A DNA stretch of 58,993 bases. Source: Acidobacteriota bacterium. Its GTDB lineage: Bacteria > Acidobacteriota > Terriglobia > UBA7540. Position 1 is the first letter of the stretch. Every line of letters begins with the position of its first letter. The translations under genes and the position numbers were made by a program. The DNA lies in NCBI GenBank assembly GCA_003165315.1, contig PLSX01000077.1, positions 1-58,993 of the forward strand. Reading direction: 5' to 3'. The notes beneath the pieces are model-generated. The model was not told where the DNA came from. It worked only from the letters and a program-made list of their open reading frames with translations, and did no database searches. This document shows positions 26,702 to 36,289 of the stretch, in pieces.

Positions 26702-28183
26702 GTGCCCTATCAAGACCTGCGTGAATTTCTGACCCGCCTGGAGCGCGAAGGCGAACTAAAACGCATCTCGGCGGAAGTCGATGTCGATCTGGAGATCACT
26801 GAAATCACTGACCGCGTTTCCAAGGCAGGGGGGCCGGCATTGCTGATTGAGAAACCCCGTTCCGCCCGCGACGGCGTGAGCTACTCCATGCCGCTGCTCA
26901 TCAATACTCTGGGCACAAAGCGCCGCTTGGAAATGGCATTCGACGTTGCCTCGCTTGACGAGATAACCCGCCGCATGGAAGACCTGCTCGATATGAAGCC
27001 GCCGGAAGGGTTCTTCGACAAGGTGAAGATGCTGCCCAAACTCTCCGAACTGGGCTCGTTTTTCCCCAAGAAGGTCCGCACGGGTCCTGTGAAGGATGTC
27101 ATCGAGCGGGAAAACCTGTCTCTCGGCCGCCTGCCGATTATGCAGTGCTGGCCTCTGGATGGAGGGCGATTCATCACATTCCCCATGGTGGTGACGCGTA
27201 GCCCCAAGAACGGTCGCCGCAACGTGGGCTGTTACCGCATGCAGGTGTTTGACGACCGTACCACGGGGATGCATTGGCAGGTTCACAAAGGTGGCGCCGA
27301 ACACTTCCGTTGGCTTGAGCGCCAGGGGAAAGGCCGCCGCATGGAGGTTGCCGTCGCCCTGGGTGCTGACCCCGCCACCATGATCTCCGGCATCTTGCCG
27401 CTACCGGAGGATTTGGATGAATTCCTTTTCGCCGGCTTCCTGCGCCAAAAACCGGTGGAACTGGTGAAATGTGAAACCGTGGATCTGGAGGTCCCCGCCC
27501 AGGCGGAGATCGTACTGGAAGGCTACGTGGACCTTGACGACATTCGCACCGAAGGACCGTTCGGCGACCACACGGGCTATTACTCGCTCGCCGATAAATT
27601 CCCCGCGTTCCATATCACCTGCATCACGCGGCGCCGCGACCCCATCTACATTTCCACCATCGTCGGCAGGCCGCCCATGGAAGACTATTGGATGGGTTAC
27701 GCCGTGGAGCGCCTTTTCATGCCCCTGATGCGCAAACAAATCCCTGAAGTCGTGGATATGCACATGCCCGCAGAGGGAGTGTTTCACAATCTGATGGTAG
27801 TGGCGATTCGCAAAAGCTATCCTGGCCATGCGCGCAAAGTGATGAACGCCATCTGGGGATTGCCCGGAGCCATGTTTACCAAGTGTATCGTGGTGGTGGA
27901 TCACGATGTGAACGTGCACGACACAAGCGAAGTTGCGTGGAAGGCGCTGAACCACATCGATCCGGAACGCGATATTCAATTCACCCTCGGCCCCGTCGAC
28001 CAATTGGAGCACGCCTCGCGCCTGCCTAATTTCGGTTCCAAAATGGGAATCGACGCCACCCGCAAATGGCCCACCGAAGGTTTTACGCGCGACTGGCCGG
28101 AGGAAATCGTCATGAACCCGGAAGTGTCCCAAAGAGTGGATAACCTCTGGGCCAGCCTGGGACTGAAGGGGCCGCAGAAATAG
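26702..28183 (+). CDS. UbiD-family prenyl-FMN-dependent decarboxylase
   Basis: This 493-residue cytosolic decarboxylase belongs to the UbiD family. The signature IRTEGPFGDHTGYY contains the catalytic Glu284, and MQCWPLDGGRFITFPMVVTRSP marks the substrate and prFMN region. The length is typical. The GTG start is favoured because GAGG is seven bases upstream. The enzyme needs prenylated FMN made by a UbiX homologue, which is not in this window. Substrates in the family include 4-hydroxy-3-polyprenylbenzoate and other aromatic or unsaturated acids; in a menaquinone-using acidobacterium a futalosine-type menaquinone role is possible (inference). Confidence 0.87.
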   Translation: MPYQDLREFLTRLEREGELKRISAEVDVDLEITEITDRVSKAGGPALLIEKPRSARDGVSYSMPLLINTLGTKRRLEMAFDVASLDEITRRMEDLLDMKPPEGFFDKVKMLPKLSELGSFFPKKVRTGPVKDVIERENLSLGRLPIMQCWPLDGGRFITFPMVVTRSPKNGRRNVGCYRMQVFDDRTTGMHWQVHKGGAEHFRWLERQGKGRRMEVAVALGADPATMISGILPLPEDLDEFLFAGFLRQKPVELVKCETVDLEVPAQAEIVLEGYVDLDDIRTEGPFGDHTGYYSLADKFPAFHITCITRRRDPIYISTIVGRPPMEDYWMGYAVERLFMPLMRKQIPEVVDMHMPAEGVFHNLMVVAIRKSYPGHARKVMNAIWGLPGAMFTKCIVVVDHDVNVHDTSEVAWKALNHIDPERDIQFTLGPVDQLEHASRLPNFGSKMGIDATRKWPTEGFTRDWPEEIVMNPEVSQRVDNLWASLGLKGPQK

Positions 28184-28293
28184 CACGTTGTGGTTTGAGT
28201 TCCTTGCGGTCCGGCGCAAATTTCCAAATTCTATCCAATCACCTGTCGCGCCCATTCCGTTCCTTCCCTCAATTCCCCTTTCTCGCAAAGTAA

Positions 28294-28311
28294 ATCACAT
28301 TGTGATATAAT
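28294..28311 (+). promoter_or_regulatory. operator/-10 region of the MarR gene
   Basis: A perfect inverted repeat ATCACA-T-TGTGAT occupies 28294-28306 and shares its last base with a consensus -10, TATAAT (28306-28311). The start codon is at 28320, only eight bases beyond the -10, so transcription would begin at or next to the ATG (leaderless mRNA). The placement fits autorepression by the MarR protein. Confidence 0.5.
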
Positions 28312-28319
28312 TCTTTGTT

Positions 28320-28778
28320 ATGAAACAGACGACGCCACCCTCGGAAATACCTCCTGCGAGAGCGGAAGCGCTGCGCCGGCTGGCATGGTTCCGCTACCGC
28401 ATCCGTTGCTTCCTTCGCTTCAGTGAGCGCGTAGCCCGGTCTTGTGGAATTACCCCGCAACAGCATCAGCTTATGTTGGGCGTGGCTGGCTATACAGGCC
28501 GCGGGTGGGCCACAATTTCCGAACTGGCTGAGTTTTTGCAAGGCCGCCACAACGCCGTGGTGGGACTGGTACAACGCGCGGAAGAACGTGGGCTGGTGCG
28601 AAAGGTCCAAGGCGAGCAGGATCGCCGCTTCGTCAAGGTTCACCTGACGCGTAAAGGCTATACGATTCTTGACAAAATATCGCATCAGAATTTGGCCGAA
28701 CTCCGGGAACTTCAATTCGAAATCATGAAGACTCCCCAACCTCGGCCGCGAAACATTCCCCCTGCTCAGGGCACATAG
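28320..28778 (+). CDS. MarR family transcriptional regulator
   Basis: This is a 152-residue winged-helix regulator. Residues about 50-115 give the MarR core: WATISELAEFLQGRHNAVVGLVQRAEERGLVRKVQGEQDRRFVKVHLTRKG, with the D-R wing motif. It probably acts as a dimer. A perfect inverted repeat overlaps the -10 box just before the start, which suggests autoregulation. The next gene on the same strand is a ClC channel 143 bases on, and a UbiD-family decarboxylase is upstream. The ligand is unknown; MarR proteins often sense aromatic acids, in keeping with the decarboxylase neighbour (inference). Confidence 0.82.
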   Translation: MKQTTPPSEIPPARAEALRRLAWFRYRIRCFLRFSERVARSCGITPQQHQLMLGVAGYTGRGWATISELAEFLQGRHNAVVGLVQRAEERGLVRKVQGEQDRRFVKVHLTRKGYTILDKISHQNLAELRELQFEIMKTPQPRPRNIPPAQGT

Positions 28779-28920
28779 CCTTTTGCCAAAACACAGCGAA
28801 GGCGACGAGTCCTCACGGAAGTCCTCCATGATACCGGGCACACTCCCGGTGGAATCGCCGCCATGACCTTATGTGAAACTCTCTGAGTCCGCAATGCGGA
28901 GCAGGCTGAAAGGAACAATC

Positions 28921-30736
28921 GTGACTTTGAATCCCAAACCCAAGTCCACTTGGTTTAGCGAATTCGGCCAAGCTCTGGACCCCAGCATTCTCGCCACCTC
29001 GGCCTACGCTCTGATTGTGGGGTTCATCGGCGGGTTGGTGGCGCAAGGGCTGCTGGAACTCATCTTCCTCTTCACCAACATTTTCTTTTACGGAAGGTTG
29101 TCGTTTGCGGTCACCTCCCCGGCCCACAATCATCTGGGGGCTTGGGTGATCCTGATTCCAGCTGTAGGTGGGTTGCTGGTGGGCATCATGATTCACTTTT
29201 GGGAGCCCACGCTGAAGGGCCACGGCATTCCGGAAGCCATGGAAGCCGTCCTGGTGGGCAAGAGCAAAATCCGGACGCGCGTGGCCATCCTCAAACCCCT
29301 GGCTACGGCGTTTGCCATCGGCACTGGCGGGCCTTTTGGCGCGGAGGGCCCCATCATTCAAACCGGCGCGGCATTTGGATCAATCTTCGCACAGATCACC
29401 CGCCTCACCCCCTATCAGCGCCGCGTCTTGCTGGCGTCTGGAGCGGCAGCCGGCATGGCCGCCACTTTTATCGCCCCGTTCGCCGGAATCCTTGTCGCCA
29501 TCGAACTGCTTCTCTTCGAATTTCGCGCCCGCTCCTTCATTCCCGTAGCGATTTCCTCCGTCATGGCCACGGCCGTTGCCGTCCACTTCCGCGGATGGTC
29601 GCCGCTATTCCCCACGCCTGCATTCTCCCTAGTCAGCATGCAGGAACTCTGGCTCTTCGCCCTGATGGGAATCATCATGGGCATACTCGGCATTGCCATG
29701 ATCCGCGTGCTGTTTTTTCTGGAAGAGGCCTTTGACCGCTTTCCCCTGCAACCCGCCCTGATCTGGGCCCCCGTAACGGGAGCGCTGATGCTGGGTCTGA
29801 TTGGCTACTTCTATCCCCAGGTATTCGGCACGGGTTATGACACGATTCGCGACATGCTGAACGATCGCCTGACCACGCAAACGCTGCTCGGAATCTCCGC
29901 CGCCAAGTTCGCCGCACTGGTGCTCTCACTGGGATCAGGCACGACGGGCGGCGTGTTTGCGCCTTCACTGATTGTGGGGGGAGGCGTGGGAGCAGTCTAT
30001 GCGCAGGTTTGCCGCCACTTCCTTCCTCACCTGGTCAGCGACCCCGCGCTCTACTCGCTGGTGGCCATGGCGGCGATGTTCGGCGGGATCGCGCGCGCCC
30101 TTTACATCCATCATCTTTCTCTTTGAGCTCAGCCGCAACCCCAACGCGCTTCTGCCGCTGGTAGTCTGCGTCGTCGTGTCGGACGGCCTTGTGCGCCTGT
30201 TCAGCGCGGAATCCATCATGACCGGCAAGCTGATCAAGCGCGGATTAATCGTGCGGCAGGATTATACGGTTCCCATGCTAATGCGCGGGCGGGTGGAATC
30301 GGCCATGAGCCTCACATTTGCCGTAGTCGATGCAGATAAGAATGTCCAAGCTGTTGTTCGCGAGGTTTCACCTGAGGCAAATGGCGTCCTGCCGGTGATC
30401 CAAGCGGATGGGCGGTTGGTGGGCATCGTTGAGGCGCATGACCTCCTAAAAGGGATTGACCGCAATCCAACGGTGCGGGAAATTATGCGCCAGGACTACA
30501 TCGCAGGCCTTCCCAACGAAACAGTGGACCAGGTGACGCGCGACATGGTGGTGCACAACGTGGAAAATATCGTGGTAGTGGATGATGAGGGAAAACCCAT
30601 CGGAGTGGCGCGCGCCGCCGATATCCTGCGCCTCAGGCGCTGGATGATTGAAGAAGAAGGCATCGGGAATCCACCCGTGCGGGTCAAAGGTTCCCTACCT
30701 CACATCGCTACCACCTCTTCTCCGGGCCCCGCCTAG
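28921..30736 (+). pseudogene. ClC chloride channel/antiporter with two CBS domains, broken by a 2-base frameshift
   Basis: The channel domain has the ClC motifs GHGIPEA (about residue 100), GPFGAEGP (about 140, gating Glu present) and GSGTTGGVFAPSL (about 338). At 30091-30100 the frame breaks. The conserved ARAP segment needs GCGCGCGCGCCC but the sequence has one GC pair fewer, and reading ends at TGA 30124-30126. The frame that continues (from about 30095 to 30736) resumes with SIIFLFELS and two CBS domains. With two bases restored the gene has 605 codons, normal for this family. Start GTG 28921 is favoured by AAAGGA upstream. Sequencing error and true disruption cannot be separated. Confidence 0.82.
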
Positions 30737-30816
30737 CGGAGACATGATGACAGTCCAAGAGGGATGGAGTACAGCCCCAAACGGGAGGTTATAGGAGCCC
30801 TAAGAGCCGGAAGGAA

Positions 30817-31419
30817 TCAGAGTTTTTTGAATTCCCCGCCAACCCCTTTGCCAACGCTTTCGGTTCCTTTGCCGCTATTGGTGAGGTCCTTGCCCGCGCC
30901 CGTGGATCCTTTGGTAAAGGACTTTCCGGCAGCCTGACCCTTGCCGTGCGCCAGATTGCCAACTGCGGTGCCCGTCCCGATCGCAAAGTCCTTGGTCCCC
31001 TCAACCAATCCCATGCCCACCTGTCCACCGCCTTTGGAGATCTGCTGTCCCGGGGTGACGCCCTTATTCGGAGAATGCTGAGATGTGAGCGGGGGGGCTT
31101 TCTTGGTGGTGGACGCATTTGCGCCAAGAGGTTTCATCGTGCCCGGCCTGTTAGTGGCAGTATGAGTTGTGGCAGGCTTACTGGTAAGCGGCTTCAGCGG
31201 AGGCAGTTTGGCGGTGCCCGGCTTGGTGGTTGCCGTTGTGGTGGTGACAGGTTTGGCCACGCCCGTGTGCGTGGTTGCCGTTTTTGTGACGGGTTTGGGG
31301 GCGGCCGGCTTTGTGGTGCCTGGAGGCGTCTGGCTCCATCCGGACACAGCAAATGCCAGCGTGGCACCCAGCACAGAGAAGCCTCGGAATTTATGGCTCA
31401 TAGCTTTGCGATTCATCAT
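30817..31419 (-). CDS. secreted low-complexity Thr/Pro/Lys-rich protein
   Basis: This is a 200-residue protein from the ATG at 31419, chosen because GAGGTG lies four bases before it; ATG 31401 is an alternative. It has a signal peptide (SVLGATLAFAVSGWSQ), then about 95 residues made of short TTKPxTxKP-like repeats, then a Gly/Lys-rich tail (VGMGLVEGTKDFAIGTGTAVGNLAHGKGQAAGKSF). No domain is recognised. It is likely periplasmic, wall-bound or unfolded. The 3' end faces the ClC gene. Amino-acid bias of this kind often accompanies surface or stress proteins, which is only a suggestion. Confidence 0.6.
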   Translation of the reverse strand: MMNRKAMSHKFRGFSVLGATLAFAVSGWSQTPPGTTKPAAPKPVTKTATTHTGVAKPVTTTTATTKPGTAKLPPLKPLTSKPATTHTATNRPGTMKPLGANASTTKKAPPLTSQHSPNKGVTPGQQISKGGGQVGMGLVEGTKDFAIGTGTAVGNLAHGKGQAAGKSFTKGSTGAGKDLTNSGKGTESVGKGVGGEFKKL

Positions 31420-31723
31420 AGGACACCTCAAGTGGCGCGGAGCAAGCCAGACATTATTTGTACTGGGAAACACCATTGACCCTGCCGAGCCCAGAATATT
31501 CTAACTTTCCCGGCCCGGCTGGAAATCTTACCCTACCATTTTTCCCATATAAATATAAAACTTTCTTGTCTTCTGAGAAATGCCCATAACCCAACTCGGT
31601 GGAACCGATAGCGAATGGGCTTGGGCCCGCCGAGCTTGCCTTCACTTACGACAACGCACCATCAATACGCGCCTCAAAAGCTCCTCCTCGGAGTTGTAAA
31701 GGTCTGTGCTTGGTCGTCTATCC

Positions 31724-32083
31724 TCAGTCCCACCGCATCCCGGTGTCACGGAATTGAAGCGACATGTTGTTACACCTCGGGCAAAGGTAGTTTGCGTCGG
31801 TCAGTATCGCGTCCCGGCCGATTTTCCCTTTCAAATTCCACTTTGTCACCACGTTCTCTCCCGAGGATTCCGACAATCGAGGGGCGTCGTACGCCACAAC
31901 GGATGGACTGCCACATTGCGGGCACACGTGGGGTCCGGCGAGAAGGTTTAAGGCCACCATACTGTGGCATGCTTCGCAGAGGAAGGGGAAATAGCATGTG
32001 GTGGCGAAATTCCTCATACCACCACCGATGGGAATCTCCTCTTCCAAGCCACACGAACATTTGGCAGCTACGCTTGACCCCAT
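31724..32083 (-). CDS. zinc-ribbon protein, function unknown
   Basis: This is a 119-residue protein with cysteine pairs CSC (residues 9 and 11), C30, CEAC (36-39), CPQC (about 54-57) and a late CPRC (about 101-104). These could bind two or three zinc ions in a rubredoxin/zinc-ribbon style. Between them is a short beta-rich part with no catalytic motif. It might bind nucleic acid or protein. AGGGAA precedes the ATG. It is transcribed on the same strand as, and downstream of, the OpgC-like gene with a 73-base gap. Confidence 0.6.
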   Translation of the reverse strand: MGSSVAAKCSCGLEEEIPIGGGMRNFATTCYFPFLCEACHSMVALNLLAGPHVCPQCGSPSVVAYDAPRLSESSGENVVTKWNLKGKIGRDAILTDANYLCPRCNNMSLQFRDTGMRWD

Positions 32084-32156
32084 TTCTTCCCTTCCCTGGG
32101 AGCGATCCGTATTGGTGCGCCTGCGATTATGGTCTGCTTGTTTGTGCCCGCGCGCT

Positions 32157-33335
32157 TCAAACCAGGTCTAAGCCAACCTCGGGGGCGATTTTAGCCAGTT
32201 CCGGGGGGGGCGAAGCGGTGGGCCCTCTTAAACGATTTCGGTAGGTTCGATTGGTAAGGTGCAGCCATGCCGGAATGTAGAGGGTGGAAATCCCAAGGAG
32301 TGACAGGGCGATTTGAGCGCCGTGCGAATCCACGAGTCCCAACAGCTTGAATGAATAAGGCATGGTTCGCCACACGATGATTGACCAGGCCGCAACCTGT
32401 AGAGAGTGCTGACCCGGAAAACGCAGGTACCGATGCAGCACAGTCTTTTCCAAGGACTGTCCATATTTCTTCACGATTTGGGCCAAGAGGCAAGCAAAGA
32501 GTCCGAAATCAAATATACGCAAGGGCCCTAGCGTCGGCTTGGCAAACCACCATGGTCCGTGGTCGAGGCTGACACCATGCATTCCCGCTCCGAGGATGAT
32601 GTGCGAATGTCGCAAAACGAAGAGAACGCTGAAAAGGACAAAAACTACTGCCCGGCAGCGATTTGAATAGAACCAGGCACCGGGCGCCTGGTTCCGCTGG
32701 AGGCATCCCAAGCTGAATCCGCACACGAATAAGAATTGCCATGCGAAAAAATTGAAGGCGCCCCAATTGACCCAACCTGGCAGGATGGGCGAGGCCAGAA
32801 CGTCCGGTTGGCTCAGAAACCACAGGCAGCCGCTGAGGTTGAGGGCCCAGAGCATTCGCTCCGCTCTCCAGCACACTACCAGCAGGGGAACCAGCAACAT
32901 CAAGATCACATAAAGCGGGAGGATTTCGAAGTAATGCGGCAGGACAAGCAATGTGGCGGCTCGTAACGCTATCGCAAGCGAGCCAAGAATTTGAACTCCA
33001 TGAAGGGATCCCACGCTGAGCGCCGCAAAGGGATGAGAAATGTGAATAAGCGCCGCGCCCCCAAGCATGAGCGCAATCAACCCCAGGTGGGTGAAGTAGA
33101 TATCCCGCGCCCTCCGCAAGGCGCGATCTGTCATCGCGGCTACCCCTTTGCAATCAGCAAGATTAGAATAATAGCCGCCCGCAACGAATCCAGAAATGAA
33201 AATGAATCCTTGCGCCACATCAAAGAATCCAAAGGACGCATAGGTCACATGGTGCAATGCGTAGATCTTAAGGTGATCAGCCGTCATCACCAGCAGACAG
33301 TATCCTCGTAGCGCATCCAGATGTAGATTTCTCAT
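32157..33335 (-). CDS. OpgC-like membrane acyltransferase
   Basis: This is a 392-residue, ten-helix membrane protein. The N-terminal MRNLHLDALRGYCLLVMTADHL and GFIFISGFVAG segments match the OpgC family, which succinylates osmoregulated periplasmic glucans, and the related acyltransferase-3 superfamily. The D-x-x-R-G motif near residues 7-11 is shared by these enzymes. No opgG or opgH homologue is in the window, so the acceptor may be another polysaccharide. The zinc-ribbon gene follows on the same strand. Confidence 0.75.
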   Translation of the reverse strand: MRNLHLDALRGYCLLVMTADHLKIYALHHVTYASFGFFDVAQGFIFISGFVAGGYYSNLADCKGVAAMTDRALRRARDIYFTHLGLIALMLGGAALIHISHPFAALSVGSLHGVQILGSLAIALRAATLLVLPHYFEILPLYVILMLLVPLLVVCWRAERMLWALNLSGCLWFLSQPDVLASPILPGWVNWGAFNFFAWQFLFVCGFSLGCLQRNQAPGAWFYSNRCRAVVFVLFSVLFVLRHSHIILGAGMHGVSLDHGPWWFAKPTLGPLRIFDFGLFACLLAQIVKKYGQSLEKTVLHRYLRFPGQHSLQVAAWSIIVWRTMPYSFKLLGLVDSHGAQIALSLLGISTLYIPAWLHLTNRTYRNRLRGPTASPPPELAKIAPEVGLDLV

Positions 33336-33689
33336 TAGAAGTTGGAGCCCGCCCGGTTAGGCAGCAGGAAGGGCCATTTTGTCAAACCCCGTACCCCAAC
33401 GTCAATGGCATTTATTTACTGAAATGCAACGCCTCTGGCGGCACTGATCCTGCCTACCTGTCTGTGGCTGGGCTTCCGGACTTGAATAGGCCCGGCGTTC
33501 GAATGTCGGAGGTTGCGGCAAAATGTGACCATCAGCCCCGAACATGATGAAGTCTTTTACTGGTAGTCGACATTTCAGGAGTTCGCTGATTTGCGGTGCA
33601 CTTTTAGCCAACGAGTTCATTCGAAACAAACTGCGGATTCCAAAGCAGCGGCCTCGTGATGGCTTTCATCGCGCCCGCCGGTCGTAATG
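33336..33689. other. intergenic region with a weak open frame
   Basis: A minus-strand frame (33402-33629) shows a protein-like stretch, LLKCRLPVKDFIMFGADG, but no ribosome site. I do not call it a gene. Otherwise nothing is seen. The promoter of the OpgC gene should be within the first 100 bases. Confidence 0.3.
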
Positions 33690-33947
33690 CTACGCTTTCT
33701 TCTCTTCCTGCACGTAGTGGCTGCGCAACCGGTCAGCGGCCACGACGCCAGCAAGAATGCTCACCGGAACCGAAAGCAACACCCCACCGATCAGCAACCC
33801 GCCCACAGGACCGTATGGGCCGCAGCTTCCCAATCCTGAATGGGTAACCTTTGCGATTAGCGCGAGAATGGCATTGATAAATACAACGCTGAGACAGGTG
33901 ACCAGGAGCCAGGATAGGAAGCTCAGCAATTTCGGATGGGGTTTCAT
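33690..33947 (-). CDS. small membrane protein, function unknown
   Basis: This is an 85-residue protein from the ATG at 33947, preceded by GGAGGAATCATC, a strong ribosome site. It has two membrane helices (SFLSWLLVTCLSVVFINAILALI and GLLIGGVLLSVPVSILAGVVAA) and a charged tail (RLRSHYVQEEKKA). Gly-Pro-Tyr-Gly-Pro sits between the helices. Upstream is the nitrilase gene on the same strand, 71 bases away. No family is recognised. Confidence 0.55.
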   Translation of the reverse strand: MKPHPKLLSFLSWLLVTCLSVVFINAILALIAKVTHSGLGSCGPYGPVGGLLIGGVLLSVPVSILAGVVAADRLRSHYVQEEKKA

Positions 33948-34018
33948 GATGATTCCTCCGCCTTGCCAATAAACTTCCAAGCACAAATCGAAATTAGAAT
34001 TAACGCCGTAAAGATCGG

Positions 34019-35050
34019 CTAATCCTTCGGACCGCGAGCCGCCGGGCGGCCCGCTTGGCGTTTAAGGTTCCTGGTATCGATCGAACGGACGGTAACGGGG
34101 CGTTTCGGCTGTTCGTCCACGGTAAGCTGGAAAATGTCCGGCCTTGCGTAATGGCCCACAACATCCAGATCGTACTTGCCGCGGACGATCTGCCCGCGAT
34201 CGATTTCGGCGAACAATATCGATTCCCCTTCTCTATTCGGCCCAGCAAGGAAATTCCCAAACGGGTCAACAATGCAACTGCCGCCGTTGGTAACCACAGT
34301 TTCGGGATCACTTCCATAACAGGCATCGTAATCGTCGGGAAAGTCGCGCCGGCGGTTGAACTGATTGCACGAAAGGACGAAGCAGCGCCCCTCAATCGCG
34401 ATGTGCCGCATGGACGCCGTCCAGGAATCGCGGGCATCCGCCGTGGGAGCGCAATAGATCTCGATGCCCTTCGCGTACATCGCCGCCCGCATCAGGGGCA
34501 GGTAATTTTCCCAACAGATCACCGCCCCCAACCTTCCCACAGGCGTCTCGAAGACCGGCAGGGTCGAACCGTCGCCAAAACCCCACACCAGTCGCTCCGC
34601 CCCTGTCGGCATAACCTTGCGATGCTTGCCGAGATAGCTGCCGTCCGGGGCGAAAAACAAGACGGAGCAGTAAAGCGTACCGCCCTCCCGCTCCACCACG
34701 CCAATCACCAGATAGATGCGGTTGTTTCGAGCCGTGCGAGCCAGTTCTTCCAGGACGGGACCAGGCACATCAACACTGCTCTCCCAATACCGCTTAAAGT
34801 CTTCCCGCCCCTTTTCCGACCGCGAACCGACGACGGCGCCAAAATCCAGTCCACGAGGGTAGCCGGAGACGAAGGCCTCCGGAAACAGCACCAACCGGGC
34901 GCCTCCGCGAGCCGCCTCGCGTGCCAACGCTCGGACTTTCTCAAGGGTTCGCTTGAGATTGAAAACCACGGGCGCCGCCTGCACCACAGCCACCCTGATA
35001 CGCTGGGTATTGGGCTCCGGTCTCCTTTTTTCGCGCGCTGTCCGATTCAT
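34019..35050 (-). CDS. nitrilase (carbon-nitrogen hydrolase)
   Basis: This 343-residue cytosolic enzyme turns nitriles into carboxylic acids. The catalytic triad is Glu58 (LVLFPEAFVSGYPRG), Lys145 (KHRKVMPTGAERLVW) and Cys179 (AVICWENYLPLMR). The HRKVMPT and CWENYLP wording and length fit true nitrilases rather than ureidopropionase or glutaminase types. The start lacks a good ribosome site; the basic N-terminus (MNRTAREKRRPEPNTQ) before the fold suggests that the real start could be slightly later. In soil bacteria such enzymes often act on plant cyanogenic or indole nitriles (inference). Confidence 0.85.
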   Translation of the reverse strand: MNRTAREKRRPEPNTQRIRVAVVQAAPVVFNLKRTLEKVRALAREAARGGARLVLFPEAFVSGYPRGLDFGAVVGSRSEKGREDFKRYWESSVDVPGPVLEELARTARNNRIYLVIGVVEREGGTLYCSVLFFAPDGSYLGKHRKVMPTGAERLVWGFGDGSTLPVFETPVGRLGAVICWENYLPLMRAAMYAKGIEIYCAPTADARDSWTASMRHIAIEGRCFVLSCNQFNRRRDFPDDYDACYGSDPETVVTNGGSCIVDPFGNFLAGPNREGESILFAEIDRGQIVRGKYDLDVVGHYARPDIFQLTVDEQPKRPVTVRSIDTRNLKRQAGRPAARGPKD

Positions 35051-36289
35051 TTTCTAGAGTCCACGGCTCCGCAGGTTCGATAGAGGAAATATACACGCAC
35101 TTCGGCCCCTTTTGCGATGAGATTTCCCACCGGGAGCGATAGCTGCCAGGGCGTGGTTCCTCGGGCAGGCCATTTGCCTGGACCCGGTCCACGCAAATCC
35201 GCGCTGATCCAGGGCTTCATCATTCGAACCATCTTCCTTATCCACTCCATCCAGCGACATTTTGTAGGCTCTTATTACGCTGGATTCACCTTGACAAAGA
35301 TAGCGTAGATTGATATACTTTTATGCCGATATCGTGAGGCGTCATTATATCCGCTCGCAGGTCTCCCAACGATCCAGACTCCATGCCATCTAATGTACAA
35401 ATAGCGTCCCTCGGGATTCCTGCGCTGGGGGACTGGATTCTGGGTCCTGAGAGCTCAGCTGATATCAAATTCACGATCTCGCCCGTGTCCCGTACCACGT
35501 GACCCAAGTCCCGTTCGACAAGAGATCCTAAAAATGAAGGTCGATCCGACTATATGTATGAAAACAAATAGAAAGTGTTTAAATGGACACCCTTAATTTC
35601 TCCTTTTTCAGAAAGTGTACCGATTGAGCGGTGGTGCCGAAGAGTTTTGCGGGTACTTTGTCAGAAAGTGCAAAACAAAACGGTGTTTCGGGTAGAAGGC
35701 GGACCCAAAGCCGATCATCGATTCCCGGCTCCGACGGCCCATCCACCGAGCCAGTAATCAGATTTAATTGACCCAATGGCCCGATGATCCTCTGACTCGA
35801 TCTTGCAATTTTGCCAAGATGTATCAGAAAAGAAAGATAGTTAGCTGATGAAAGCCAAAATGTCATGACCGATATCTCATTCATAAATAAAGAGTTATTC
35901 TTCTCAAGACTCATGGGCTGTTAAAAAAAAGGGTGAAATTTAGGGGGGCAAAGCCACTATGTTATTAAAAACACATATAGAAAAAATGTCCGAGAATCGC
36001 CTTGCCAAGATACTTATGAAAACAAAGAGAGTTACACGAAGCTTGCCAAGATGTCCATGAAAATAAAGGTAGTTAGCAAAAATGTGGGGAATAGCAATTG
36101 TTAAGACGTCGATACCGCCCAGTGCGATTCACTCGCATCAACGTGGGACTTGCAGGTCGGGATATGTGGACATTCAAGGTAACAAAAAGTAGGAACGCGT
36201 CAGCAGGGCGAAGTCAAAAGCGATCATTCAGCGCTACGCCTGGGAGTCATGCTGACGCGTCCGGTACGAACTCGAGGGGCCGTGTGCGG
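35051..36289. other. 1.2-kb region without confident genes, AT-rich in its second half
   Basis: From 35051 to 35500 only weak frames are seen; the minus frame 35286-35507 reads somewhat protein-like but lacks a ribosome site. From about 35520 to 36090 the composition turns AT-rich and contains four copies of an ATGAAAA-type repeat (35558-35571, 35811-35843, 36001-36034 and 36042-36075). An 11-base inverted repeat lies at 36195-36205 and 36250-36260. It may be decayed mobile or foreign DNA. Confidence 0.45.
35811..36075 (+). repeat. degenerate 34-base repeats (TTGCCAAGAT...ATGAAAA type)
   Basis: Three copies at 35811-35843, 36001-36034 and 36042-36075 share TTGCCAAGAT at the left and AAAG followed by AGTTA at the right. 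The last two are in tandem with a 41-base period. The centre ATGAAAACAAAG is the reverse complement of the core of the repeat array at 6.3-7.7 kb, so both belong to one dispersed family. Confidence 0.55.

Noticed and set aside
35579..35914. 111-codon minus-strand ORF
   Set aside because: It has no ribosome site, AT-rich composition and repeats inside it, and no recognisable domain.
36195..36260. integron attC or phage attachment site
   Set aside because: The arms lack the expected core triplets and no integrase is nearby.
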